Shown here: positions 22,517-34,900 of the stretch, in pieces
Layout of the letters: each line of letters begins with the position of its first letter
Position numbering within the stretch: the stretch's first letter is position 1
Position numbers and translations under genes: made by a program
Origin: Eriocheir sinensis
Taxonomy: Eukaryota > Arthropoda > Malacostraca > Decapoda > Varunidae
NCBI RefSeq assembly: GCF_024679095.1
Contig: NC_066562.1
Span: 8,745,398 to 8,809,397 of the forward strand
Direction of reading: 5' to 3'
DNA length: 64,000 nucleotides
The notes under the pieces: generated by a model
What the model was told of the DNA's origin: nothing
Seen by the model: the letters and a program-made list of their open reading frames with translations, nothing else
The model's database searches: none

Positions 22517-22518
<2 letters not shown>
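21973..22518 (+). repeat. T-rich block with (TTTTCA)n-like sequence
   Basis: 21973-22215 is T/C-rich. 22220-22505 is a degenerate ATTTTC/CAGT hexamer-like domain with many repeats of TCATTTTCAGTATTT. Confidence 0.8.

Positions 22519-22564
<46 letters not shown>
22519..22564 (+). repeat. (AC)n microsatellite
   Basis: Uninterrupted AC dinucleotides. Confidence 0.97.
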
Positions 22565-22568
<4 letters not shown>

Positions 22569-22695
22569 CCAAACAAGAAAACTCGCGAAGATGCAGCGCG
22601 GGCAAAGCAATAATCAGATTTCGCGGCGCCGAGGAGCTAAAAATCTTATGCAAATGTGAAGTTAAATTAATCTTGGCGCAGCGAAGTTGACCTTT
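22565..22695. other. Short complex island
   Basis: Unique sequence with CGCGGCGCC and TTAAATTAATC words. No ORF of note. Confidence 0.5.
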
Positions 22696-22931
22696 TGTGG
22701 GTATTTTCGTCTCTTTTTTTCGTTTTCTTTCCTCCCTTTTTTTTCTCTTTTCCTCCTAACTCGTATTTCTCTTTCTGCGTAACCTTTGCTTTCCTCTCCT
22801 CGCCTTTCCCTTCTTTATCGCTCATTCATTATACTTTCCTTCTTCCACTTTCATTATTTTTTTCTTTAACATATTTTGCTAGTGGTTTACTCTACTCTCT
22901 TTTCCTCTTTCTCTTTCTTTCTTTCTTTCTT

Positions 22932-23015
<84 letters not shown>

Positions 23016-23109
23016 CACCTGCCTAGTTTAAAATACCTGGCCGGATGCTGCGGGATTACATGCAAAGTTTATTATGGAAATGAGAGATTATAGTTACCTC
23101 GTGATGGGC
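22696..23109 (+). repeat. Pyrimidine block and (CT)n
   Basis: C/T-rich to 22907, then (TTTC)n at about 22908-22934 and (CT)n at 22939-23010. About 100 bp of unique sequence follow. Confidence 0.88.
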
Positions 23110-23430
23110 CTGGAGGAGGAGGAGGAGGAGGAGGAGGAGGAAGGGTTATGGAAAGATGTGATATGAAGGAATGGGAGAATGGGTTTAAGGAAAATGAGGA
23201 AGAGGAAGAAGAGGAGGAGGAGGAGGAGGAGGACGAAGAAGGGTTATGGAAAGATGTGATATGAAAGAATGAGAGAATGGGTTTAAGGAAGATGAGGAAG
23301 AGGAAGAAGAGGTGGAGGAGGAGGAGGAGGAGGAGTGGTTATGAAAAGATGATATGAAGGAATGAGAGAATGGGTTTAAGGAAGATGAGGAATAGGAAGA
23401 AGAGGAGGAAGAGGAAGAGGAGGAGAAAGT
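23110..23430 (+). repeat. 95-98-bp tandem repeat with internal (GGA)n, 3 units
   Basis: GGGTTATGGAAAGATGTGAT at about 23143 and 23241, and a variant at about 23336. Each is followed by GAATGGGTTTAAGGAA and a GGA run of variable length. Confidence 0.9.
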
Positions 23431-23689
23431 GTAATATGAGGTAGTGAATGAAATGGGATAAGGAAGAGGAGGAGGAGGAAGAAGACGACGATGGAGGAAG
23501 AGGAAGAAGAAGGGGTTTAAATCAAGAGATAATAAGTAAAAAAACAAACAGTGAAAAGGGAGAAGGAAAAAGGAGGAAAACAGGAAGATAATAAGAATGT
23601 TTGACGGGAAGAAAAGAGTGAAAAATGGAAAATGAAGAGGAGGAAGAAGAGCAAGAAGAGGAAGAAGAAGAGGAGGAGACACAGTTCGT
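23431..23689. other. Purine-rich block
   Basis: A/G-rich with GGAAGA words. No gene seen. Confidence 0.7.
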
Positions 23690-23765
23690 TCTAAGTGTTA
23701 AGTGTGTTCGTGAGAGTGTACACATCACCCAGGGTTCGAACCCCGGCCATGCACGAGAGAAAGCA
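23690..23765. mobile_element. Possible tRNA or tRNA-derived SINE remnant (B-box)
   Basis: CAGGGTTCGAACCCCGG at about 23730 contains an exact GGTTCGAACCC, matching the T-arm/B-box of tRNA genes. A T-stem can be drawn with one mismatch, but the upstream sequence does not give a clear D-arm or A-box on either strand. Most likely a decayed tRNA-derived sequence. Confidence 0.35.
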
Positions 23766-23975
23766 ATCCGTCAACACCTCGTTTTTGTATACCAGGAGAA
23801 GGAGGGAGAGAAGGAGAGAGGGAGAGAGAGGGAGGGAGGGAGGCGTTAAGCTGTTGGACGAAGAGATGTGATGTTATCTTAAGGAGGGAGGGAGGGAGAG
23901 AGGAAAGGGAGGGAGGGAGGGAAGGGAGAGGAAAGGGAGGGAAGAATGCAGGAAAAGAGAGGATTTATGAAAGGT

Positions 23976-24010
<35 letters not shown>
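23766..24010 (+). repeat. GGGA-rich purine block and (GA)n
   Basis: Repeated GGGAGGGAGG-type sequence near 23800-23945, then (AG)n at 23976-24010. Confidence 0.85.
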
Positions 24011-24017
<7 letters not shown>

Positions 24018-24391
24018 GATAAAAAACTGTTAATGAAAAATGATAAATAATTTTTTTTTAGAGTTTTTTTTTAAGTCTTTCCTTAAAAATTTCTCCCTCT
24101 TTCTGTCTTTATTCCTTTTTATTACTTCTTTATCCCTTTTTTTTCTTCTCCCCTTCTTATCTCCCTTTCCTCCTCCTTCCCTCTTCTCATCCATTTCTAC
24201 TTTCTTCTCTTCCTTCCTTATTTGTTCGTCTCCTCATTCTCCTTTTCTCCTCACAGTCCCACCTTCTCTTCTCTCCCTTCCCCCCCTCCTTCTCCCCTTT
24301 TCTGTCCTCATCCTCCTATATCTCCCATTTCCCTCTTCTTCCCTTCTTCCATTCCTTCTCTTGTTTGACTTTTTTTTCCTCTCACTCTATC

Positions 24392-24422
<31 letters not shown>

Positions 24423-24500
24423 CTTTTTTCTTTCATTCCTTTGATTCCTCTTCTCCCCTCCCTCTTCTTCCTCCTCCTCCTCCTCCTTCTCCTCCTTCAG
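24011..24500. other. Pyrimidine-rich block
   Basis: T-rich, then C/T-rich, ending in CTC trinucleotides and CTCCTTCAG. Confidence 0.75.
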
Positions 24501-24834
24501 TGACACCTGTCCAATTACGGTCCATCACGGCGGCTCAGGTGTGAGGGGGGCGGGCAGGTGTGTCAGGCAGGTGAGGTAATGAACGAGACCCAACCTGAGA
24601 TACACCTGGTGGGCTGTTGTTGTTGTTGTTGTTTTGGGGATTTTTTAAGGTGTTTTTTTTTTATTTGTGTTTTGTTTTGTCATTGATTCTTTTTTTTGTT
24701 TGTTTGTTAATTTGTTTTGTTTTATTTTGATTACTTCTTTAATTTTGTCTATTCTTTTTTATTATTATTTTCTTCGTTTGTTTTATATTTGTGGTTATTT
24801 TGTTGATTTTGAAGTTGTTTTATTAATACCATCA
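24501..24834. other. Complex island, (GTT)n and T-rich sequence
   Basis: Island words near 24500-24610: GACACCTGTCCAATTACGG and repeated CAGGTG. (GTT)n at about 24616-24633, then T-rich sequence with TTTTG runs. Confidence 0.6.
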
Positions 24835-24837
24835 TCA

Positions 24838-24897
<60 letters not shown>
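24835..24897 (+). repeat. (ATT)n trinucleotide array
   Basis: About 21 uninterrupted ATT units. Confidence 0.96.
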
Positions 24898-24898
<1 letters not shown>

Positions 24899-25100
24899 TT
24901 TGCATTACCCCAAAAAAGAAACAAAAGGTAAACGAAGACAGAAGAATAAAAGTGAAAGGAGGGAGTAAGGGATTATGGTAAGGAAGGAGAGGAGGAGGAG
25001 GAGGAGGAGGAGGAGGAGGAAGAGAAGAAGACAAAAGGACGCAAATTGTCGTGACCAGTAATTTTCTCGCCCATTGGAGGAAACCGACCAAGGAGGGAGG
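24898..25100. other. Unique sequence with (GGA)n
   Basis: (GGA)n at about 24988-25021. No gene seen. Confidence 0.65.
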
Positions 25101-26460
<1,360 letters not shown>

Positions 26461-26628
26461 CAAACGCCTGTACTACCTGAAGTTTTATGTGGCGGGCGGA
26501 CAGGTGGGCAGGGACAGGTAGGCAGACAGGTAGAGAAAACGTTGTTAATTTGAGGTGAGTGGCTTCAATAAGGGAGAACTGTGGGGTTAAGGGGCGACTA
26601 ATTACTGTGTTAGGGGACCGGGAATGAC
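26461..26628. other. Complex island rich in CAGGT
   Basis: GACAGGTGGGCAGGGACAGG, GACAGGTAGAG, then TTGTTAATTTGAGGTGAG. Confidence 0.5.
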
Positions 26629-27075
26629 GGGGACTGTATTGATGGGAGAGAGGAAGGGAGAAGAGGGAGGAGATAGCAGGGAAAAGGATGAGGATGAAAC
26701 AGAGATAAAGGAAAGGAGAGGAAAGGGAATGAAGCAGAAAGGGGACTGTATTGATGGAAGAGAGGAAGGGAAGGGAAGAGGGAGGAGACAGCAAGGTATA
26801 GGGAAGTGGATGAGTTTGAGATAAGGGAAAGGATAGGAAAGGGAATGAAGCAGAAAGGGGAATGTATTGATGGGAGTGAGGAAGGGAGGGGAAGAGAGAG
26901 GAGATAACAGGGTATAGAAGGGGATGAGGCAGAGGTAAAAGGAAAGGAGAGGAAAGGGAATGAAGCAGAAAGGGGACTGTATTGATGGGAAAGAGGAAGG
27001 GAGAAGAAGAGGGAGGAGACAGCATGGTATAGGGAAGGGGATGAAGTGGGGATCAAGGGAATGAAGCAGAAAGAG
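26629..27075 (+). repeat. 112-116-bp purine-rich tandem repeat, about 4 units
   Basis: GGGGACTGTATTGATGG or its GGGGAATG variant at 26629, 26741, 26857 and 26972. Units share GGAAAGGGAATGAAGCAGAA. Confidence 0.9.
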
Positions 27076-27502
27076 AATGGAAAGAAAAGAGAGATAAGAG
27101 ATGGAAAGAGAAAGGAAAATGGATGGAGAAAGATAGTGAAATGAAGAGGAGGAGATAAGGGATGCTGAGATTGGAGAAGAGAGGAAGTGAGGATAATGAT
27201 AGAAAGAGAGAGGTAAAGATAGGAATAAGGATGGTAGAGGAAGGGAAAAGAGAACAGTGAAGAGAAGAGAATATATATGAAAATAATGATGGATAGCGAA
27301 GAGAAAGGAGTGCTGAGAAGGGAAAAGAAAAGGGAGGTAAAATCTATGGAGGAAGAGAGATTAAATTAACGTAGAGGAGTATTTTTTTTCCTGCCATATA
27401 TCTCACCTTTTTTTTTCTCTCTCTCTCTCTTTCCTCATCTTCTCATATCTCTTCTCTCCCTTCCTCTTCCCTCTCTTCCTGATAGATAATGAAAACAAAA
27501 TT
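27076..27502. other. Purine block switching to short pyrimidine tract
   Basis: A/G-rich to about 27380, then T/C-rich with a short (CT)n at 27418-27432. Confidence 0.7.
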
Positions 27503-27507
27503 AACAC

Positions 27508-27549
<42 letters not shown>

Positions 27550-27668
27550 TCTTCGCGTCAATAAGGAAAGTAAGATAACCGATTTTTTTCTATTATTAAG
27601 AGAGAGAGAGAGAGAGAGAAGGGTCAGGGTCAGGGCTTGTGTGTGTGCGTGTGTGAAGATGTTCTTGG

Positions 27669-27730
<62 letters not shown>

Positions 27731-27731
27731 G
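27503..27731 (+). repeat. (AC)n, (GA)n and (GT)n-(GA)n microsatellites
   Basis: (AC)n at 27503-27548, (GA)n at 27599-27619, and (GT)n at 27672-27709 passing into (GA)n to 27731. GGTCAGGGTCAGGG and GGTCAGGGGTCA follow the GA runs. Confidence 0.93.
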
Positions 27732-28167
27732 GTCAGGGGTCACAAGATATTAACAGAGTGCCCAGCAGATAATTAAATAGACATTAGGGTAGTGAAGGGA
27801 TTGAGTCGTGCCTGAGTTAAATTGCAAGCTTGGAAACAGTGGTGGTGGTGGTGGAGGAGGAGGAGGAGGAGGAGGTGGAAGAGGAGGATCTGTGGAACTG
27901 CACGTGTGTGGAGTTGTGTTTTGAGTGGTTAATTAGGTGGACTGTGACAGGTGTGAGTATGTATGTATGTATGTATGTGGATATGACAGGTAGACAAGCG
28001 TATGTTAATATGTATCCAAAAAAAATTAATATGAGTAGTTACAAGTCAGCTGTTAATATGTATCCGTGTTATATGTATCCCCCAAAAGTCATATGTTAAG
28101 AGTTACAAGTCAGCTGTTTTGGATGTGTGTTTTTTGGATAATGATAATATGTGTACCTCTAGGACAG

Positions 28168-28202
<35 letters not shown>

Positions 28203-28399
28203 GTCAGGTATATATGTGTACTTTCAAGACAGATGTATGTTTGTTTTTGTTCAGATAAGGAGATAATGTGTACCTCCTAAATCAGTTGTGTATTCTTATG
28301 TATCCAGATAGACAGTTGTGCAGTGCTATGTGTCCCCAAAGTCAGGTATATGTGTGCTTTGAAGACAGATGTATGTTTGATTTGTTTAGATAATGAGAT
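27732..28399 (+). repeat. GT-leaning domain with short repeats
   Basis: GGT/GGA trinucleotides at 27838-27875, (GTAT)n near 27956-27976, and (GT)n at 28169-28199. Loosely repeated words such as GACAGATGTATGTTTG occur at about 28229 and 28364. Confidence 0.75.
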
Positions 28400-28945
28400 A
28401 TGTGCACTACTTCAACAGGTATGTGTGTGTGTTCATGTGTGTGTGTCCGGGTGTTAGGTATATGTGTTTGAAGTCAGGTATGCAGGCAGGTGTGTGTGAC
28501 AGGTGTGGCGTGTGTGTTCATGTGTGTGTCTCCGGGTTGTCAGGTATAAGTGTGTTTGAAGTCAGGTGTGCAGGTGTGTGACAGGTGTGGAGTGTGTTTA
28601 TGTGTGTGTATCTCCGGGTAGTCAGGTATAAGTGTGTTTGAAGTCAGGTATGCAGGCAGGTGTGTGTGACAGGTGTGGATTGTGTTCATACGTGTGTGTG
28701 GAGCCGTGTGGTCAGGTATGCGGGCAGCCAGGTGTGTGTGACAGGTGTGGAGTGTGTCTTTATGTGTGTGTGGAGCCGTGTGGTCAGGTATAAGTGTGTT
28801 TGAAGTCAGGTATGCGGGCAGCCACGTGTGTGTGACAGGTGTGGTGTGTGTGTTCTTATGTGTGTGTCCGGGAAAGTCAGTTATGTGTTTGGAGTCAGGT
28901 ATGCGGGTAGGCAGGTGTGTGTGACAGGTGTGGCGTGTTTGGTCA
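28400..28945 (+). repeat. GT-rich VNTR, about 6 units of 62-98 bp
   Basis: GACAGGTGTGG landmarks at 28498, 28580, 28678, 28740, 28834 and 28923. Units are built from GAAGTCAGGTATGCAGGCAG and GTGTGTGTGACAGG, with length changes from missing sub-blocks. Confidence 0.9.
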
Positions 28946-29057
28946 GCGGCGGGCGGCGTGGCGGTGGGTACGGAGGCGCCCGTGTCGTGGGTCACTACAG
29001 TCGTGGGAAACGCCCAGTGACCTTCCCGACCCCTGCCTCGCCGCCACCACCATCCCC
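28946..29057. other. Short GC/CpG-rich island
   Basis: Densest CpG patch of the window (GGCGGGCGGCGTGGCGG, GGAGGCGCCCGTGTCG). It lies between the GT-rich VNTR and the CCA-rich block. No supported ORF. Confidence 0.5.
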
Positions 29058-29640
29058 CACCAGGCCGACCACCCCCCAACAACCCCCACCACTCTTATAT
29101 CCCCTCCCTACCTCCACCTCCATTACCACCCCAACCTCCCCCTCCTTCACCCACCACTTCTTTTTCCCCCTCCACCCTAACCACCACCACCACCACCACC
29201 CCTAGATCCTCCACCAGGCCGTCCACCCCCCAACAACCCCCATCACTCTTATATCCCCTCCCTACCTCCACCTCCATTACCACCCCAACATCCCCCTCTT
29301 TCAACCACCACTCCTTTTTCCCCCACCACCCTGACCACCACCACCACCGCCCAGACCAACCACCTCCTCAACCAACACCACCATCGTCACCTTCCACTCC
29401 CTCAACCACTTCCACCTTCTTTACCACGACAACTATCATCTTCACCACCATCACCACCACTAACAACACCGCCATAACCACTCCCAGATTCTCCTGCATA
29501 CCACCATCACCACCATCATCACCATCACCTCCAGTCACTATAATGTTCATCACCAAACTCCACCAATGTCAGATTCACCATCATCGTCATTCCCATCACC
29601 ACCATCATCACCATCATCACCATCACATCCAACGGCTAAC
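29058..29640 (+). repeat. CCA-rich domain with ~155-bp duplication
   Basis: A ~150-bp segment starting ACCAGGCCG recurs at about 29058 and 29213, sharing CACTCTTATATCCCCTCCC. 29340-29640 is a degenerate (ACC)n and (CAT)n domain. Confidence 0.88.
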
Positions 29641-29984
29641 TCATTTCCACTCCCCCTTCACTCTTCCCTCGGTCACTCCCTTACCTAACTCCCTCTTCCC
29701 CTCCCCCTTCCTCCTCCCTCTCCTCCCCCCTCCCCCCAAGCCTCCTCATCCTTCAATGTCACCAAAATATTTGTTTTTTTACGTCATGGCTTTTTAAGAA
29801 TTTTTGGGGAGTAAACTTTTTTTTTTTTTTAAGAGCTCGAGGTTAATGTTTTGACGAGTGGTTTTGTGGTTAATAACTTTTTGTAAACAACTTTTAGTAT
29901 ATGTTTTTATTTTTTTAAACTGTTTTGGGTGAAATTTTTGGTTAATTTTTTAGTTTATTTATTTGCAGGTTCATTTTTGACACT
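29641..29984. other. Pyrimidine then T-rich sequence
   Basis: C-rich to about 29750, then T-rich. No gene seen. Confidence 0.65.
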
Positions 29985-30150
29985 TCAGCACAAGCTTCTA
30001 CAACCCCGACAAAGCACTCAAACACAAGCTTCTATAACCCCGACAAAGCACTCAAACACAAGCTTCTACAACCCCGACAAAGCACTCAAACACAAGCTTC
30101 TACAACCCCGACAAAGCACTCAATCACAAGCTTCTACAACAACGAAAAAA
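29985..30150 (+). repeat. 34-bp minisatellite, 5 units
   Basis: CAAGCTTCTA landmarks at 29991, 30025, 30059, 30093 and 30127, exactly 34 bp apart, each followed by CAACCCCGACAAAGCACTCA or a near variant. The last unit is diverged. Confidence 0.95.
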
Positions 30151-30685
30151 CACCCATTAACCATTTCATTCATTTTGGTTGTTTTGTATTGTTGTTTGTG
30201 TTATCATTATCCTCAACGCTCCCTGTTCCAATATTTCTTAATCTCTTTGTATCTCCATGAATTTATATCAATCTCCATAATAATTATTCTTGGCAAGCAG
30301 TTTTTTGGGCTGACAAGTTTTCTGTTCATTGGTTTTAAGTCTATGGTCTAGTGAGCAATTTACTTCATCTAACGTTCTCACCTTTGGATAGTTTTAAACG
30401 TTCATTACACTTCTTTACGTTAACCTGAGTTCATTTATTACAAGGAGTGTTTTTTTTTTCCTGAACTTATTTTTGGGGTAAGGAATTTTGTGTCTCTCGT
30501 ATTTTGGGATTTCTCGACATTTCTTTCACAACTTCTTAACTTTTCACTCGTAACCAACGCAACTTTTTTTTTTTAATTGTTACTTTGTTGTTGTTTTGTT
30601 CAGGCAATCAACATTTTTACGTCATTTTTGCTTTCTTTTGTTTTTTTTTCTTCTCTCTTTCGGGAATTTTCATCCAGCGCGCTTG

Positions 30686-30692
<7 letters not shown>
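30151..30692. other. Unique T-rich stretch
   Basis: No tandem repeat and no convincing ORF over 540 bp. Confidence 0.6.
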
Positions 30693-30724
<32 letters not shown>

Positions 30725-31058
30725 AGATCATTGTCTTCCACCTCGTCTTCCACTTCGTCTTCCACTTCATCTTCCACTTCTTCCACTTCATCTTCCACTT
30801 CGTCTTCCACTTCGTCTTCCATTTCGTCTTCCACTTCTTCCACTTCGTCTTTCACTTCGTCTTCCACTTCATCTTCCACTTCGTCTTCCACTTCGTCTTC
30901 CATTTCGTCTTCCACTTATTCCACTTCGTCTTTCACTTCGTCTTCCACTTCATCTTCCACTTCGTCTACCACTTCATCTTCCACTTCTTCCATTTCGTCT
31001 TCCACTTCGTTCTCCACTTCGTCTTCCACTTCATCTTCCACTTCGTTTTCCACTTTGT
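30693..31058 (+). repeat. (AC)n and 12-bp minisatellite
   Basis: (AC)n at 30693-30722. From about 30735 a 12-bp unit TCTTCCACTTCG (with CATC and 9-bp variants) repeats about 27 times. The minus strand reads as a (EVED)-type acidic repeat in one frame, with Ser/Thr or Phe/His repeats on the plus strand. Both are by-products of the 12-bp period. Confidence 0.94.
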
Positions 31059-31124
31059 CTCGGAATCTTTCTCTTTCTCGTCATACACAAACAAGTGCTG
31101 ATGAAATATAGTTAGCACGCACGC

Positions 31125-31188
<64 letters not shown>
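31059..31188 (+). repeat. (AC)n microsatellite and short flank
   Basis: (AC)n at 31127-31188. Confidence 0.95.
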
Positions 31189-31191
<3 letters not shown>

Positions 31192-32520
31192 AATTGCTTT
31201 CATCATCTCAGTGTACTTATTTCATCTCATTTTCCTTACTCTTTTTTGTCTTTCCTCCTCTTTTCTTCTCCCTTATATTATTTTCCTTCTCTGGTGTAGT
31301 TTTGTTTTCCTTTCCGTATATAGATAGAAGGAAAATGACAAAAAAAAAAGATATATTAATTTCCGGTGTTTTTCATTTTAATTATCTTCCTTTTTCTTTT
31401 ATTTCTATTTCTCTTGTATTTTTTCTTCCTTCCTGTATTAATCTCCCATTCTCCCTATTGATCAATGGCCTATGTGTCGGAGATGAGCACGGAGGCAACG
31501 AGTAGCTATAGTATGCCCTCAACTTTACCTGTACCCTCCCATTTTCAGTTCCCATGCTTTCTCCGTTTTTCCCTTCCTCCTCCTCCTCCTCCTCCTCCTC
31601 CTCCTCCTGTACTTTCTCTTAGCATTCCAACAGTTTTTAATTTTCACAAACTTTACTTTCTCTCCCCTGCAATCTTCACCTCCCCTCCCCCCTCTCCCCT
31701 CTCCCCCGCTTCCCCCTCCTCCCCCCCTCTTTCTCACCCCTTCCACCTTCCCTCCCTCTCATTACTCTCTTGGAACATTCGCCATTTGTTTCCCTGTTTT
31801 CATTTCTCGTTTTCGTTTCTCTGGTTATTTTTTTTTTCTGTGCCTGTTTTGGATTTCTTTTTTTTCTCTTCTCTTTTTTTCTCTCCTCTAATTTCCGTTT
31901 TTGCTTGTAGTTTTTTTTTTCCGTATCCTCCTTTTTTTCCTCATTTTTAAACTTTTTTTCGGCTTAATTACTTTTGTTTTTTCCCGTTAATTCTGTTTCC
32001 TTCCTTCTTCTTATTCTTCTCTTCTTTCTTCTTTCTTTTTTTCCTTCTTTCTGTCTTCTTTCTGTTTGCTTCTACCTTCCCCTCCCCTCCCCTTGTTCCT
32101 CCCCTCCTTTCACTCCCCTCCCAATCCCTACAAAACTCCACCCCAGTGTTTTCTTTCCTCCCCAACCTTCCCAGACCTGCAACTTCTCCTCCCCATCCAC
32201 ACCAATCCACTCCCCACTTCCACCTCCCCTCCTCATCAACAGTGGTCTCATCCTTCTCATCCCCCCCCCACACACACACACTACCCCGTCACCCAGCCTC
32301 CTCCTCCTCCTCATCCGCCAAGCGCCTCAGTCCTCACCCAGCTTCCTAACCCCCTCTCAACCTCTCACATCCTCACCCATCTCGCTCAGCCTCTCACCCA
32401 CAGCATCCGGACCCCATCTCATCCCCCTTCACCCCTCCCCCATCACCCACACCTTTTTTATAGCAACCCCCTACCCACCCCACGTAACTCCCTACCCCTC
32501 AAGATCCACACACCTGCCTA
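31189..32520. other. Pyrimidine-rich domain, 1.3 kb
   Basis: T/C-rich to 31460. A ~55-bp fragment (31467-31522) resembles 45396-45450. (CTC)n at about 31577-31607. C-rich CCCCT/CACC sequence dominates 31670-32520. Long Pro/Ser/Leu ORFs here are compositional. Confidence 0.75.
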
Positions 32521-32690
32521 CCATTCCCGGGCCATTATATCCCCGCCTCTGAGGTGCAGTCAATAAGCCGTTTATTCTTCGAAGTGTGGCCGGTCATTAG
32601 AGGCGATTTTGGCGTCTTGCTGCCCGCGCCGTGACCTGTTTTGCCCTTACTGTGACCCCTCCCCTCCCCCCTGCCTCCTCCTCCTCCTTC
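32521..32690. other. Complex island
   Basis: Unique, CpG-containing sequence (GCCGTTTATTC, GGCCGGTCATTAGAGGCG) with GTGACCTG near 32632. No ORF of note. Confidence 0.5.
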
Positions 32691-33215
32691 TGCTGCTCTT
32701 CCTCCTCCTCCTCCTCCTCCTCCTTATTCTGCTAGTTTCTTCTCCTCTGCGTTCTGTCTCTTCTTCCTTACTTTTTTTTTCTGGTTAGTTCGTATTCTTA
32801 TTTACTTCTTACTCCTCTTCATCCTGCTGCTCTTCCTCCTCCTCCTCCTCCTCCTCTTCCTCTTCCTCTTCCTCCTAATTCTGCTGTTTTCTTCTCCTCT
32901 TCCTTTTGTCTCTTCTTCCTTACTATTTTTTCTGGTTAGTTCCTTTTCCTGTTCTTCTTTACTCTCCTCCTCTTCCTCCTCCTCCTGCTCTTCCTCTTCC
33001 TCTTCCTCCTAATTCTGCTGTTTTCTTTTCCTCTTCCTTTTGTCTCTTCTCCTTTACTACTTTTCCTGCCAAGTTCCTTTTATTCTTCTTTACTCTTTCC
33101 TCTTCTTCCTTCTCCTTCTCCTCCTCCTCCTCCTCCTCCTCTTTATTCTACTGTTTTCTTCTACTCTTCCTTTTGTCTCTTCTTCCTTACTTTTTTTTCT
33201 CCTCTCCTAGTTGTT
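32691..33215 (+). repeat. 133-152-bp pyrimidine tandem repeat, 4 units
   Basis: ATTCTGCT or ATTCTACT landmarks at 32726, 32878, 33012 and 33145. Each is followed by CCTCTTCCTTTTGTCTCTTC-like sequence and a (CTC)n segment of variable length. Confidence 0.87.
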
Positions 33216-33770
33216 GTTTCCTTCTCCTATTCTTCCTCCGTTTGTTTTAATCTTCTTCTTTCTTCTTCTTCTTCTTCTTCTTACTTTTCCTCCTCCTCCT
33301 CCTCCTTCTCCTGTTTTTGCTTTGTTTTGTAATTATTTCCTCTTTTTTTTATTCTTTCGCTTCCTCTTCTTTTTTCGTTCACATAATTTTCTCCAATTTC
33401 CTCTTATCTTCCTCCTCTTCCTTTTCTTCTTCCTATATCCCCTTTACTCTCCTTTTTCTCTTCTTACCCTCTTCTCCTCCTCCTCCTCCTCTTCCTCCTC
33501 CTCAGTGTTTCCTCCATTATATCCTCCATCTCTCTGCGTCCTGTGATCACTCCTCTTCCTTCTTCCATCCTCCTCCTCTCATCTTCACTGCCTCCTCTCC
33601 TTTCTTCCTCCTCCTCCTCCTCCTCCTCCTCCCCCTCCTCCTTCTCCTCCTCCTCCTCTGCCTCCTCTGCATCCTTCCTCCTCTTGCTTATTTCCCTCCC
33701 ATACCTCTTCTCCTCCTCCTCCTCCTCCTCCTCCTCCTCCTCCTCCTCCTCCCTTTCATGAGGACTTTGG
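33216..33770. other. Pyrimidine block with (CTC)n tracts
   Basis: C/T-rich. (TTC)n near 33252-33281. (CTC)n near 33475-33505, 33608-33660 and 33708-33752. Confidence 0.85.
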
Positions 33771-33811
33771 GTGTGAGGAACAAGTTTAGTGAGAAGTACA
33801 TAATTGACGCC

Positions 33812-33850
<39 letters not shown>

Positions 33851-33872
33851 TGCTCAAACAACATTACCAACC

Positions 33873-33905
<33 letters not shown>
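33771..33905 (+). repeat. Paired (GA)n arrays
   Basis: (GA)n at 33816-33846 and 33875-33905, split by a 28-bp spacer unlike the GA-core element. Confidence 0.93.
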
Positions 33906-33907
<2 letters not shown>

Positions 33908-34093
33908 ACATGAAGCAGGTTTTTTATATGCGTTTAAAAAGAGTATGAGAAAGGCAGTGAAATATTTATACAGGAAAATATAAAAAAACAAAAAGGAGAC
34001 AGGTTGACGTATCTTTTAATTTCCTGTTTTATTTATTTATTTATTTATTTTTTTTTTTTTTCTGCGGTCGAGTCTCCATTAGCGAACGATTAA

Positions 34094-34140
<47 letters not shown>
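33906..34140. other. A/T-rich stretch with (TTTA)n-T-run and (AC)n
   Basis: (TTTA)n followed by a T-run at about 34028-34061, which on the minus strand looks like an A-rich retroposon tail. (AC)n at 34095-34140. Confidence 0.75.
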
Positions 34141-34142
<2 letters not shown>

Positions 34143-34735
34143 AACAAAAAAAAAAGCAAACTCCGTCGTCCTCTTAAGTAAAAAAAAAAAGAAAAAAATA
34201 CGTGTTTGAAAAAAAATATTAAAAAATCGAAAAAAATGTTCAGCTTTTTTTTTCTTTTATTTTTTGGATTTTTTTTTCTTTATTTTCTTCGTTAAAAAAA
34301 GAGAAAAAAATACGTGTGTGAGATAACAAGATGAAAACTAAATATATATCATAAAACCGTAAAAGTAATGTTATGCCCGAGAGGATAATGTGAACTTCTT
34401 TATCATCTTTTTCTTTTGGTTCTTTTTTTTTCATTTTCGTCGTTTAAAAAAAAAATGAGTTTGACGAAAAAAACAACAACGAAAACAATATTGAAAAAAT
34501 CGTCAAAATAATGTTATGCCCGAGAGGATTATGTCAACTTCTTTATCATCTTTTTCTTTTGGTTCTTTTTTTATTTCCGTCGTTAAAAAAAAATACGAGT
34601 TTGCCCCCAAAAAAAGGAAGAAAACTATATAGAAAAAATCGTCAAATAATGTTCTGCCCGAGACGATTATTTCAACTTTTTTATTATCTTTATGTTTTGG
34701 TTCTTTTTTCTCTCTTTATTTTCGTCTTTTTAATT
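34141..34735 (+). repeat. About 140-bp A/T-run-rich tandem repeat, 3-4 units
   Basis: ATGTTATGCCCGAGAGGAT landmarks at 34368 and 34511, and an ATGTTCTGCCCGAGACGAT variant at 34649. A decayed first unit spans about 34200-34320. Units alternate A-runs and T-runs, including TCGTCAAA and CTTTTGGTTCTTTTT. Confidence 0.88.
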
Positions 34736-34900
34736 GACGTGCGGCGCATAGAGGCGAACATTTATGAAGGATCACTTAAGCTTTTTCTGTTCCTCCGACT
34801 TTTATCATTAAACGTTTTGGCGGAGAGCGGAGAGACGGGAGGGAGGGAGAGAGGTAGAGAGGGAGACAAGGAGGTGGGTTAAGGTGGGTGGGTGGGTGGG
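34736..34900. other. Unique stretch passing into purine-rich sequence
   Basis: Mixed sequence followed by GGGAGGGAGAGAGG and GGTGGGTGGG words. Confidence 0.6.

Noticed and set aside
34028..34094. SINE tail with B-box-like GGTCGAGTCTCC beside (TTTA)n and a T-run
   Set aside because: The word departs from the B-box consensus and too little unique sequence remains to judge.
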